Below are positions 15,319 to 23,399 of a DNA stretch of 33,897 nucleotides, one piece after another (within the stretch, counting starts at the first letter, position 1; each line of letters opens with the position of its first letter). Source of the DNA: Streptomyces inhibens (GTDB lineage Bacteria > Actinomycetota > Actinomycetes > Streptomycetales > Streptomycetaceae); NCBI RefSeq assembly GCF_003389455.1, contig NZ_QUAC01000248.1, forward strand, positions 1 to 33,897, written 5' to 3'. Made by a program: the position numbers and the translations under genes. The notes beneath the pieces were generated by a model. It was not told where the DNA came from. It searched no databases and saw nothing but the letters and a program-made list of their open reading frames with translations.

Positions 15319-15851
15319 GAGATCCTCCCGGCTCACCGCACGGCCCGCGGACGCGGCCAGCCGGACCAGGAGGTCGAACTCCTTGGGCCGCAGCTCCACC
15401 TCGCCCGCCGGGGTGAGACAGCGCCGAGCCGTGCGGTCGATCACCAGGGAGCCGTGCCGGATCCGGCCGGGGCCGCCTTCGCGGCCCGGCTCGGCACGCC
15501 GCAGATGGGCGGCGATCCGCGCCTGCAACTCGGCGAGCCGGAACGGCTTGGTCAGATAGTCGTCGGCGCCCGACTCCAAACCCTGGATCACGTCCATCTC
15601 ACCGGTACGCGCCGTCAGCACCACGATCACGGCCCCGGCAGACGCTCCCGCAGGCTCCGGCACGGCTCGAACCCGTCCGTGTCCGGCAACCCGAGATCCA
15701 GCAGCACCAGCTCGGCCGGCCCTCGCCCGGCACGGGCCAGCGCCGCAGCGCCATCGGGGCACCAGTCGCAGTCGTGGCCCAGGACGCGCAGCGTCGCCGC
15801 GAGTCTGGCGCCGATGGCGTCGTCGTCCTCGACGATCACAATCCGTGCCAC
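15318..15851 (-). pseudogene. OmpR-type response regulator, frameshifted and truncated
   Basis: The receiver domain begins MARIVIVEDDDAIGARLAAT with the acidic pair, and has the phosphorylation site in LVLLDLGLPDTDGFEP. The frame then breaks in a G-run near 15630, and the other frame continues VIVVLTARTGEMDVIQGLES, GADDYLTKPFRLAELQARIA and the start of a winged-helix domain (LTPAGEVELRPKEFDLLVRL, AVSREDL). One missing G would explain the frameshift. After SREDL the recognition helix and wing are lost, replaced by a transposase tail. No histidine kinase is nearby. It is non-functional unless the truncation is tolerated. Confidence 0.8.
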
Positions 15852-16119
15852 GTCATCACGCTAACCGCGGGCACGGCCCTGTACGACCCGGTGGCGGTGT
15901 GCATCGGCTCTGCGTACGGCCGGCACCGATCGGCGCGTACGCATCAGAGCGGCGGGTGGTGAGGGACAGGAACCACCAGCATGACCCGGGCATCGCGTTC
16001 GATGGGCCCACATCAGCATCGAGGGCGGGCACCGAGCAGGGCGCGGTCGCTGCCACTGCCGGAGCCGTGCCAGTGGACGGCACCCGGTCGACTCGTCCGC
16101 CGCCCGTGGGCGGTGCACT

Positions 16120-17235
16120 GTGGAAGACGTGGGCCTCAGGGAGCGCTATACGGGTCTGCGGGAGCCATGGCGGCCGGGTCATGCGCTGCTGGCGATTCCT
16201 GTGGTGCTCATCATCGTGATCACGATTGTGGACATCCTGGTGCCGGAGGACGTGCACCTGGGACCGCTGCTGGTGATCGCGCCCGCGATCACTGCCTCCT
16301 TCGCCGGCCCCCTGGGGACCGCGGTGATCGGCCTGCTGGCCGTGGCGGCCCAGGCATACATCGGCCTGTACTTCGGTGTACTGGCCTCGCGGAACGTGAT
16401 GGTGCAGATCGTCGCCCTCGCCGTGCTCTCCGCCCTGGTCGTCTTCTACTGCGTCCTGCGCGACCGGCGCAGACGGGAGCTGGCCCAGGTGCGGTCGGTG
16501 GCCGAAGCAGCGCAGCACGTCCTGCTGTGGCCGCTCCCTGCCCGGATCGGGCCGCTGCGGATCGCCTCCCTGTACCTGGCCGCCGAGGACGAGGCACAGA
16601 TCGGCGGCGACCTGTACGCGGCCACCCGTATCGACGACGGGACTCGGGTGATGATCGGCGACGTGCGGGGCAAGGGCCTGGCCGCCATCGGAGAAGCCGC
16701 CCTTCTGCTCGGAGCCTTCCGCGAGGCCGCCCACCAGCACACCACCCTGCCCGCCCTGGCCGCCGCCCTGGAACAGAGCGTCACCCGCTACCAGGCCGAC
16801 TTCGAGCCGAAGGAGGAGGCCGGAGAGCGATTCGTCACCACCCTGCTGCTGGAGATCCCCGACGACGGACACATCACCCACATGACCAGCTGCGGACACC
16901 CCGCGCCGCTCCTGCTCAACCCCGCCCACACCGTCACCGCGACGAGCCTGCACCCCGCGCCCCCACTGGGGGTCGGCAGCACAGGGCCGCCGGACTACAC
17001 CGTCGACATGGTCACCTTCGAGGCCGGCGACACCCTCCTCCTCTACACCGACGGCGTCATCGAAGCACGCGACCAAGACGGAAACTTCTACCCCTTCGCG
17101 GAACGAGCCGCCCAGTGGACCGACACCTCCCCAGAGGCACTCCTGCACCACCTCCGGCGCGATCTCCTCCACCACGCCGGCGGACGCCTCGACGACGACG
17201 CCGCCCTCATCGCCATCCACCGTCCCGCCCAGTAG
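16120..17235 (+). CDS. Membrane PP2C (SpoIIE-type) serine phosphatase
   Basis: The 371-residue protein has four N-terminal membrane helices (about residues 21-42, 47-66, 68-89, 93-114; for example ALLAIPVVLIIVITIVDILV). A cytoplasmic SpoIIE/RsbU-type PP2C phosphatase domain follows. Metal-site and core motifs are GGDLYAATRIDDGTRVMIGD, VRGKGLAA, SCGHPAPLLL, TLLLYTDGVIEARD and LDDDAALIAI. Such enzymes dephosphorylate anti-anti-sigma-type proteins or related targets in stress signalling. The sensor part here is only the membrane region. The GTG start at 16120 gives a natural N-terminus. No partner switching genes are adjacent, so its target is elsewhere. Confidence 0.88.
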   Translation: MEDVGLRERYTGLREPWRPGHALLAIPVVLIIVITIVDILVPEDVHLGPLLVIAPAITASFAGPLGTAVIGLLAVAAQAYIGLYFGVLASRNVMVQIVALAVLSALVVFYCVLRDRRRRELAQVRSVAEAAQHVLLWPLPARIGPLRIASLYLAAEDEAQIGGDLYAATRIDDGTRVMIGDVRGKGLAAIGEAALLLGAFREAAHQHTTLPALAAALEQSVTRYQADFEPKEEAGERFVTTLLLEIPDDGHITHMTSCGHPAPLLLNPAHTVTATSLHPAPPLGVGSTGPPDYTVDMVTFEAGDTLLLYTDGVIEARDQDGNFYPFAERAAQWTDTSPEALLHHLRRDLLHHAGGRLDDDAALIAIHRPAQ

Positions 17236-17346
17236 GTCGCCGTGGGAAGCTCACCCACCCTGACTCCGCCCTCCCCCATGGGCCAGAACGCTCCTGCCCC
17301 ATCGTGACCACCCGGACGATCGTTCCCGTCACCCGCTCCATAGTTG

Positions 17347-17371
17347 AGGCCCAGGTCAGCGACCTGGGCCT
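17347..17371 (+). terminator. Hairpin with T-rich tail
   Basis: Arms 17347-17357 (AGGCCCAGGTC) and 17361-17371 are a perfect 11-bp inverted repeat with a 3-base loop, followed by TTGTTCCTTG. It is a good factor-independent terminator 112 bases after the phosphatase gene. Confidence 0.75.
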
Positions 17372-17400
17372 TGTTCCTTGTCCAGGCCTCTCAAAGGCTC

Positions 17401-17422
17401 GCGCACCACTTGAGTGGTGCGC
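17401..17422. terminator. Second hairpin after the phosphatase gene
   Basis: GCGCACCAC-TTGA-GTGGTGCGC is a perfect 9-bp stem with a 4-base loop, 30 bases beyond the first hairpin. Tandem terminators or a bidirectional stop are likely. Confidence 0.6.
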
Positions 17423-17726
17423 CACATTCGGCTGCTGCCGCTCGGCCCGTGCCAGCGCCAACGCAGCAAGCAGAGTGTCCAGTTGTTGTGCGGTGGTCGG
17501 ACCAGTCCGCTCCGGATCACGGAGCAAGGAACAGTAGGTGGCTTCGGGCTGTGCGGGTGGGCTGGTCGTACAGGCACCGGGCAGTGTCATACGGGCTCGC
17601 GTGCCCTCATTAGCGGTGCGTTAGTGCCTCGTTAGCTGACCGGCAGCGGACGGCAGCACGCTGGAAGCGCAACGGACGGACCGTACGCACCCACTTTTAC
17701 GAAGCACCTACGCACGAGGCGGACTC
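17423..17726. other. Intergenic stretch without a recognisable gene
   Basis: Minus-strand frames here look partly codon-like (for example TAQQLDTLLAALALARAERQ at about 17420-17500) but lack a supported start and cross the two hairpins. The last ~100 bases should hold the promoter of the DUF4232 lipoprotein gene; no clear consensus is visible. Confidence 0.4.
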
Positions 17727-18383
17727 ATGTCGCTCACCATCAAGACCGTCGGCCGTGGCCGCCGTGTCGTCGCCGGATCGCTGATCGCCCTTACGGCGCT
17801 GACGCTCACCGCCTGCCAGAGCGGCACGGATGCCTCGTCCCGCCCCTCGTCGGCCGACGCCGCCGCGCAGTCCCAGCCGAACACGGCCCAGCAGTCCCAC
17901 CCGGCCAAGCCTTCCGGAAACAGCGCCGGCACCGCCAACGCCGGCCAGGCCAACGCCTCGGCGATGGCGGCGTCGGACCGCTGCACCACCACTGACATGT
18001 CTCTGCGGCTGGGGCGCACCGACATCGGCGCGGGCAATATCCGCGTCCCGCTGATCTTCACCAACAAGGGCAAGAAGGCGTGTTCGCTGCGCGGTTTCCC
18101 GGGCGTCTCGCTGACCCAGCGCGACGGGTCGGCCATCGGCAAGCCCGCCGGCCGCGAGGGCGGCGCCGGCGGCAGCGTACGGCTGCAGCCCGGACGGAGC
18201 GCCCACGCCGTGCTCCACACGGTCAACGACGGAGTCTCGGACACCCCGTGCTGGAAGAACTCGCAGAACGTCTCCGTCTACCCGCCCGGCTCCAAGGAGT
18301 CCATGACCACCAGCAGCGGCGGGCTGCGGGTGTGCGGCGGCATCTTCACCGTGACCACGGTGAAGGCCGGGTCGCTGGGCTGA
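17727..18383 (+). CDS. DUF4232 secreted lipoprotein
   Basis: The 218-residue precursor has a basic N-terminus, a hydrophobic core and a lipobox ending LTLTAC (C30). A Ser/Ala/Gln-rich linker of about 50 residues follows, then a DUF4232 domain: RCTTTDMSLRLGRTDIGAGN, IRVPLIFTNKGKKACSLRGF and PGVSLTQRDG. The domain's conserved cysteines are visible (RC, KAC, TPCW, RVCGG). It is expected on the outer face of the membrane or in the cell wall. DUF4232 proteins are abundant in Streptomyces and have no established function. The gene appears to be a single transcription unit. Confidence 0.88.
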   Translation: MSLTIKTVGRGRRVVAGSLIALTALTLTACQSGTDASSRPSSADAAAQSQPNTAQQSHPAKPSGNSAGTANAGQANASAMAASDRCTTTDMSLRLGRTDIGAGNIRVPLIFTNKGKKACSLRGFPGVSLTQRDGSAIGKPAGREGGAGGSVRLQPGRSAHAVLHTVNDGVSDTPCWKNSQNVSVYPPGSKESMTTSSGGLRVCGGIFTVTTVKAGSLG

Positions 18384-18586
18384 CGCCCGCCCCCTCGGGC
18401 CGCGGGGCCGTTCCGGGGCTGGTGCGTCACCGGATCGGCCCCGGCCACCCCGATGTTCGGCTCACTTGGGACTGACGGCCATCCCGGCGGTGGCCGCAAA
18501 GACCTTCTCCCCATTCGGCGCCAAGCACGAGGTGCGGTGGGAGCTGCCGACCGCGTCAAGCCGAAGGCGATTCCCCCTTGAACAGG

Positions 18587-18638
18587 CCGGATTCAACGAA
18601 TCCGGTGAACAGCACGTCCGGATTCCAGGCATCCGGAC
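18587..18638. promoter_or_regulatory. Two adjacent hairpins before the deacetylase gene
   Basis: CCGGATTC-AAC-GAATCCGG (18587-18605) and GTCCGGAT-N7-ATCCGGAC (18616-18638) are perfect 8-bp stems sharing the core TCCGGAT/ATCCGGA. The second ends one base before the first ATG of the next gene. They could be a terminator for the lipoprotein gene, or an operator pair or leader structure for the deacetylase. Confidence 0.5.
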
Positions 18639-19886
18639 ATGAGGACTTCCAGCGGAATGAATGCGATGGGTACCGTTATGCGCGAAATCAGCCGGCGGGG
18701 CATGCTCGGACTCGGGGTAGGAGCGGCGGCGGCGCTGTCCGTCGCCGGCTGCTCCTCCTCCGGGTCGTCAGGATCCGGCAAGGTCGGGGCCAAGCCCGGT
18801 GGGACGACGCAGTCGAGGGCGAAGCCGATAGGCGACGGCTCGACCGCCTACACCGGCAAGCAGCCGAAGCAGCCGCCCAAGCCGGAGAAGCTGGAGCCCG
18901 GCCAGAAGCCGCCCCAGTTCGTGGTCTTCTCCTGGGACGGCGCGGCCGAGATAGGCAACGGCCTCTTCCCGCGGTTCCGCAAGATCGCCCGCGACCACAA
19001 TGCCTCGATGACCTTCTTCCTCTCCGGGCTGTATCTGCTGCCCGAGTCGAAGAAGCGCCTGTACCGGCCGCCGAACAACCCCGTCGGCGCCTCCGCGATC
19101 GGCTACCTCAAAGACGAGAACATCAAGGCGACGCTGAAGAACGTGCGTGCCGCCTGGCTGGAGGGCCACGAGATAGGAACCCACTTCAACGGCCACTTCG
19201 GCGGCAACGGCCCGGGCTCGGTGGCGCACTGGACCCCCGCCCAGTGGGAGTCCGAGATCGAGCAGGCCATGTCCTTCGTCACCAAGTGGCGTACGAACAC
19301 CGGCTTCACCGACCTCGAACCGCTGCCCTTCGACTACAGCAAGGAACTCGTCGGCGGCCGCACGCCGTGCCTGCTCGGCCAGGCCAACCTGCTGCCCACG
19401 GCCCGCAAGCGCGGCTGGCGGTACGATGCCAGCTCACCCGGCGGCCTCCAGGTCTGGCCCACCAAGAAGCAGGGCCTATGGGATTTTCCGCTCCAGGGAA
19501 TGCCGTTTCCCGGTCACTCCTTCCCTGTCCTCTCGATGGACTACAACATCATGGCCAACCAGGGCACGGGCTCCACCAAGGGCCCGTCGGCCAACTACCC
19601 GGCCTGGCGCAAGCAGGCCACCGACGCCTACATCGCCGGCTTCCAGCGGGCGTACGAGACGAACCGGGCCCCCTTCTTCGTCGGCAACCACTTCGAGCAG
19701 TGGAACGGCGGCATCTACATGGACGCCGTCGAGGAGGCGATCAAGCACATCGCCGACGACAAGCACAAGGACGTCCGGATGGTCTCCTTCCGGCAGCTGT
19801 GCGACTGGCTCGACGCGCAAGACCCTCAGGTCCTCGCCAACCTGCGGGGTCTCGGGGTCGGGCAGAACTTCACCGGACGCGGCTGA
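18639..19886 (+). CDS. Lipoprotein polysaccharide-deacetylase-like protein
   Basis: The frame gives 415 residues from ATG 18639; ATG 18678 (MREISRRGMLG) is the more natural start. The signal region combines a twin-arginine-like SRRGMLGLG with a lipobox SVAGC, so a lipoprotein at the cell surface is expected. A Gly/Ser/Lys/Pro-rich linker follows, then a NodB-like domain (carbohydrate esterase 4-like). Motif 1 is unusual, FVVFSWDGAAEIG instead of TFDDGP. Motif 2 reads HEIGTHFNGHFGGN, retaining the paired histidines. It may deacetylate cell-wall or extracellular polysaccharide, or be an inactive relative; the altered first motif leaves only one of the usual Asp pair. Confidence 0.82.
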   Translation: MRTSSGMNAMGTVMREISRRGMLGLGVGAAAALSVAGCSSSGSSGSGKVGAKPGGTTQSRAKPIGDGSTAYTGKQPKQPPKPEKLEPGQKPPQFVVFSWDGAAEIGNGLFPRFRKIARDHNASMTFFLSGLYLLPESKKRLYRPPNNPVGASAIGYLKDENIKATLKNVRAAWLEGHEIGTHFNGHFGGNGPGSVAHWTPAQWESEIEQAMSFVTKWRTNTGFTDLEPLPFDYSKELVGGRTPCLLGQANLLPTARKRGWRYDASSPGGLQVWPTKKQGLWDFPLQGMPFPGHSFPVLSMDYNIMANQGTGSTKGPSANYPAWRKQATDAYIAGFQRAYETNRAPFFVGNHFEQWNGGIYMDAVEEAIKHIADDKHKDVRMVSFRQLCDWLDAQDPQVLANLRGLGVGQNFTGRG

Positions 19887-20116
19887 CCGCCCCGGAGGGG
19901 GTGCGGAAGGTCCCCATGGGCCGCCCATGCCGACCCCGTGCGTGCCTGCCGCGCCCCCGGCGCCTCGCGAACCGCCGCCGCTCCACCGTGTCAACCATCG
20001 CGGCCGCGGAGCAATCACCACCACCGACGCACGCGTAACCGCCAATGGCCGCTTGCGGTGCACCCTCTTCCCCGTGAGAGCCCAGGAGATGACCTGCGGC
20101 CTCACGTCCGGCTTGT

Positions 20117-20157
20117 GTGAGCGCTGGAGGCTCCCGACGGGGCCCTCCAGCGCTCAC
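20117..20157. terminator. Strong bidirectional terminator hairpin
   Basis: Arms 20117-20130 (GTGAGCGCTGGAGG) and 20144-20157 form a perfect 14-bp stem with a 13-base loop. It lies between the plus-strand deacetylase and the minus-strand P450 unit, and the right arm contains the stop codon of the small minus-strand ORF. Confidence 0.85.
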
Positions 20158-20297
20158 CGGGCGGTCACCTTCGTCAGGATGCAGCGCTTTCCGTCGTCGG
20201 GATCACCGATGTACGTCCAGAGCATCGGGGCCTTGGTCGTGCCGCTCGCCTCGTACTTGGCGCTCGTATGGCCGGAGTCGAATTCAATGATCTTCAC
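20154..20297 (-). CDS. 47-residue ORF overlapping the P450 stop
   Basis: GTG 20297 overlaps the P450 stop as GTGA, and the frame encodes VKIIEFDSGHTSAKYEASGT followed by TKAPMLWTYIGDPDDGKRCI and LTKVTAR. It ends inside the terminator hairpin. The sequence is protein-like (alternating strands, WTYIGDP-DGKRC) and I cannot place it in a family. Either it is a genuine small protein coupled to the P450 or the C-terminal remnant of a longer beta-rich protein, with the overlap formed by deletion. No ferredoxin cysteine pattern is present, so it is not the missing redox partner. No ribosome site is obvious. Confidence 0.45.
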   Translation of the reverse strand: MKIIEFDSGHTSAKYEASGTTKAPMLWTYIGDPDDGKRCILTKVTAR

Positions 20298-21499
20298 GAC
20301 CAGCGGACCGGGAGATGCCGCGGACCGCGGAGCAGCGCGCCCAACCGCCAGCGCAGGTCGGCCGGGTGGGCGTCCAACTCCAGTTTCGGGCAGCGCTCCA
20401 GGAGCGTGCGCACCGCAATCCGCGTCTCCAGCCGTGCGAGCGGGGCACCAAGGCAGAAGTGGATGCCATGGCCGAAGGCCACATGGCCACGGGCGTCGCG
20501 GGTGATGTCGAAGCGGTCGGGATCGTCGAATCGAACCGGGTCACGTCCCGAGTCGGCGATCACGGGGAGCACGACCTCGCCGCCACCGGGTATCACCGTG
20601 CCCGCGATCTCGGTTGATTCGATGGTGAAACGGAAGGTGGACGTCTCCAGCGGCCCGTCGTAGCGCAGCATCTCCTCGACCGCGTTGTCGATGAGGGACA
20701 GATCGGCGCGCAGCGCGGCGAGTTGATCAGGGTGGGAGAGCAGCGCCAGGACACCGTTGGAGATGAGATTGCCCGTAGTCTCGTAGCCGGCAATCAGCAA
20801 CAACTGGGCCATTCCCAGGAGTTCGTCCTTGCTGAGCCGGTCACCTTCCTCGTCGCTCACCGCGATCAGATCGCTCAGCAGGTCGCCGCCAGGGCGGGCG
20901 CGCTTCGTCTTCACCAGCCCGTCGAGATAGCCGGTCATGGCCGCCAGGGCTTCTCCGGTTTCCGGCGTCGCGGCGCCAACCATCAGGATGTCGGTCCAGG
21001 TACGGAAGGCATCCCGCTCCAGGAAGGGCACGCCCAAGAGCTCGCAGATGACGGTGATCGGCAGGGGGAAGGACAGCGCCTCGACGAGGTCGGCGCGGCC
21101 TTCGGGGGCGGCGAGCATCGCGTCCAGGAGCTCATCGGATAACTCCTGGACGCGCGACGCCAGGGACGCCACCCGGCGCACGGTAAAGGCGCGGGAGACC
21201 AGTCCGCGCAGCCGGGTGTGTTGCGGTGCATTGGAGCGGAGCATCGACACACCGCTGGACACCGGCTGCATCGGCTGCGCGGACGAGGCGTGCCGCCACT
21301 CCTTCGACAAACGAGGATCGCTGAGAGCCGCGCGCACCTCGTCGTAGCCGACGATCAGCCAGACGACTGTGCCCTCCTGGAGACGTACGCGGTGCACCGG
21401 GCCCTGCTTGCGCAGCCGCGCGTACACCTCATACGGATTGCGGACGAAGTCCTCCCCCATTGCCGCCAGATCAACTGTCCCCACCGGTTCCGTTGTCAT
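20294..21499 (-). CDS. Cytochrome P450 (bacterial class I type)
   Basis: The 401-residue soluble haem mono-oxygenase shows the oxygen-binding I-helix LLLIAGYETTGNLISN, the K-helix E-x-x-R in VEEMLRYDGP, and the haem-binding loop FGHGIHFCLGAPLARLE with its cysteine ligand. Length and motifs resemble the CYP105/CYP107-type enzymes that oxidise xenobiotics or secondary metabolites. ATG 21499 is chosen because AGGAGG lies just upstream; the longer frame has no support. No ferredoxin or reductase gene is adjacent, so electrons must come from partners elsewhere. Its stop overlaps a small ORF. The substrate is unknown. Confidence 0.93.
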   Translation of the reverse strand: MTTEPVGTVDLAAMGEDFVRNPYEVYARLRKQGPVHRVRLQEGTVVWLIVGYDEVRAALSDPRLSKEWRHASSAQPMQPVSSGVSMLRSNAPQHTRLRGLVSRAFTVRRVASLASRVQELSDELLDAMLAAPEGRADLVEALSFPLPITVICELLGVPFLERDAFRTWTDILMVGAATPETGEALAAMTGYLDGLVKTKRARPGGDLLSDLIAVSDEEGDRLSKDELLGMAQLLLIAGYETTGNLISNGVLALLSHPDQLAALRADLSLIDNAVEEMLRYDGPLETSTFRFTIESTEIAGTVIPGGGEVVLPVIADSGRDPVRFDDPDRFDITRDARGHVAFGHGIHFCLGAPLARLETRIAVRTLLERCPKLELDAHPADLRWRLGALLRGPRHLPVRWS

Positions 21500-21638
21500 C
21501 CGGCCTCCTGTCCATCGCGACCTTGCCTCGGGACGACTGAGTACGGAGGAACCATCCCCGGCTGCAAAGCCACTAACCGCGGCCCTGCCGAAACGCGGGG
21601 TCTTCGAGAAGGCTGGTGCTGAGTGCACCATCGTGGGG

Positions 21639-21758
21639 CTACCAGACCGAGTTATTGCACCACTTGCCCTCTGCCGCTGCGGGCGGACTCGTGGCGAACA
21701 TTAGGCCGACGGCCGTAACTGTCGCCCCGAAACCCGAAATGACCTTGTTCAAGGCCAT
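21639..21758 (-). CDS. 39-residue exported peptide or truncated secreted protein
   Basis: On the minus strand, ATG 21758 starts MALNKVISGFGATVTAVGLM, then FATSPPAAAEGKWCNNSVW and a TAG. It has a complete Sec signal peptide: Lys5 in the n-region, a hydrophobic core and PPAAA before a likely cleavage site. Cleavage leaves a mature peptide of only about 10 residues (EGKWCNNSVW). A purine-rich stretch (GGGGAT) precedes the start at a somewhat long distance. It could be a real tiny exported peptide or the front of a secreted protein cut by a nonsense or deletion event. It is upstream of the P450 in the same direction, 140 bases away. Confidence 0.45.
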   Translation of the reverse strand: MALNKVISGFGATVTAVGLMFATSPPAAAEGKWCNNSVW

Positions 21759-22055
21759 GCTGGAGATCCCCCAAGTACTCTTCCTGGCCTCACCATGAGG
21801 CGCCGAATCCCGGTCAGCGCATGTCTACCAACAAGCAGTTCACACAAAGGCCGCGCTTGAATCCCGATCCACTTCATCTGCAGGCGCTGTTCGGCGACGG
21901 AGCAGCAGGACTTGCCACCGGGAAGATTGGATCAGAGGGGACAACAACCCAGGTCACCGCTTCATCACGCAGCGGCCTGGAAGCGAGGAACATGGTTGAT
22001 CGCTGAAGACTGTCCCGTGACCTGACAGAGCTACAAGGCGTGCTGGTTGATCGGG

Positions 22056-22472
22056 TCAGAGCCCAAGGCCGCTCAGGTATAGAGCCCAGAGCGCCGCGTA
22101 CGGGACGAGAAGCAGAGCGGCCGAGCCCAGCCAGGATCGTAGTCGGCGACCGCGTGCGAGCGGCAGCGCAATATTGACCACCACCATCAGGGCCAGGACG
22201 AAGGCGCCAGTCAACACCAGGACCACCATCATCGGGCCGGCGTGGTCGAGCGTGTGGTAGTCGCAGTTCGTCGACCCTGCAATATCTGCGGAACTGCGGC
22301 AGTCCATCGGCAGATACTCGGTGAGCAGCCACTGGGCGCAGTACAACGGGACGAGCGCGGGCACGCCGAGCACCAGGTTGACCAGGACGGGGGCCCACAG
22401 CGACCTCCGTGGCCGCCACCGCTCTACTACCGCCGCCTTGCCAGGCTCCTGCATGGTGTGGTCCGTTGACAT
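22056..22472 (-). CDS. Small multi-pass membrane protein, unknown
   Basis: This 138-residue protein has about three hydrophobic segments: APVLVNLVLGVPALVPLYCA (about residues 27-46), MMVVLVLTGAFVLALMVVVN (about 81-100) and LGSAALLLVPYAALWALYLS (about 115-134). A loop between the first and second holds two cysteines (PMDCRSSADIAGSTNCDYHT), which may form a disulphide outside the cell. ATG 22472 has GCAGGAG upstream, giving good start support. I do not recognise a family. It stands alone between the signal-peptide ORF and transposase debris. Confidence 0.72.
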   Translation of the reverse strand: MSTDHTMQEPGKAAVVERWRPRRSLWAPVLVNLVLGVPALVPLYCAQWLLTEYLPMDCRSSADIAGSTNCDYHTLDHAGPMMVVLVLTGAFVLALMVVVNIALPLARGRRLRSWLGSAALLLVPYAALWALYLSGLGL

Positions 22473-22683
22473 ACTCCTGCCGCTCCGTTCTGTGCCCCAG
22501 GCCGATGCTGATGATCAGGCATCGTGTGCGGAGCCGCTTCCAATGTGTCAAGTAGCGCCCCCCTTCCGGCCCCCGTCACTACGCAAAGCGATGCCGACGT
22601 CCTCTCAACCGTCCGCGCCTTTTTTGGAGGATGCCTGTGATGGAACTCTGACCCGGTGGGACTTGGTCGTCGGCGACCGCTCT

Positions 22684-23110
22684 TTACCCGGCGATGGTGA
22701 GGTTGTGGAGACGGCGATGCCAAGCACGGCGTGGTGGACGCCATCGCCTTGAGGCGGTAGTCGCGGAGGATCTTCCAGGTCTTCATACGGGCCAGGGTGT
22801 GTTCGACTCGGGCGCGGACCTGTTTGCGGGAAATGGGACATGTTGTGATCCTGTTTCCAGGCGGCCAGCTACTCGCCGGGGCGTCTGCGGTGCTGGATCA
22901 CGAGCCCGGTTCCTGGGTAATCTCCGTCGGCGATGGTGGTGGTGTTTCCGACCGCCGCTTTCACGCCGGATTCTTCCCATGCCTTGCAGTCGTTGCGGTT
23001 GACGGGCAGGGGCCGGCCATAGCGGGTGCCCGGGGTCGGTGTTGGTGACGCAGGCGGTGAGCTTGAGCCAGGGCGAGGCGCTCGGCATCGAGGAGGTTGC
23101 GAGGCTCCTT
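22684..23110 (-). pseudogene. IS5-type (DDE_Tnp_4-like) transposase remnant
   Basis: Read on the minus strand, three frames give NTDPG, then VKAAVGNTTTIADGDYPGTG followed by LVIQHRRRPGE and an in-frame stop. Later pieces are MKTWKILRDYRLK and, in another frame, GDGVHHAVLGIA, ending at HNLTIAG. This is the C-terminal half of the Streptomyces transposase family whose end reads ARVEHTLARMKTWKILRDYRLKGDG..HHA...IA.LHNL. One internal stop and at least two frameshifts are visible, and the N-terminal half is missing. It is inactive. Confidence 0.8.
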
Positions 23111-23265
23111 GGTGAGCGGGCCGTCACGGCGCTGTGCTCCGATCACCAGCAGATCCGCGGCGGCGGAGCGGTGCATCAGCACCTTGTGGGCCGGCCCTTC
23201 GACGGTGGCGCGCCGCGCCCGCACCGGCGGATACTCCTCGGGCGCCTCGTGCCCCCTCTCACGTT
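23110..23265 (-). pseudogene. Universal-stress-protein (UspA-like) fragment
   Basis: On the minus strand the frame reads VRARRATVEGPAHKVLMHRS followed by AAADLLVIGAQRRDG. It is the part of a UspA domain just before the ATP-binding G-2x-G-9x-G loop (A-D-LLV-G--RR-G). The continuing residues are not Usp-like, and the frame runs into the transposase remnant. Only about 40 residues remain. Confidence 0.5.
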
Positions 23266-23399
23266 GCAGATCAGACGACGGACTCGACTCACAACGTGAT
23301 CTGACGGAGCGTCATATATCTCAGCAATGGGTCAGCCCGCCGAGACTGCAAGGGGGGGCGAAGACCCGGTGCCAGTGGAAGCCGAGCGTTCTCATGGAA

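Noticed and set aside
15981..17537. Plus-strand 518-codon frame overlapping the phosphatase
   Set aside because: Basic, low-complexity translation; the other frame has membrane helices and PP2C motifs.
18578..20038. Plus-strand 486-codon frame overlapping the deacetylase
   Set aside because: Arg/Pro/Gly-rich translation without domains; the overlapping frame encodes a lipoprotein signal and NodB-like motifs.
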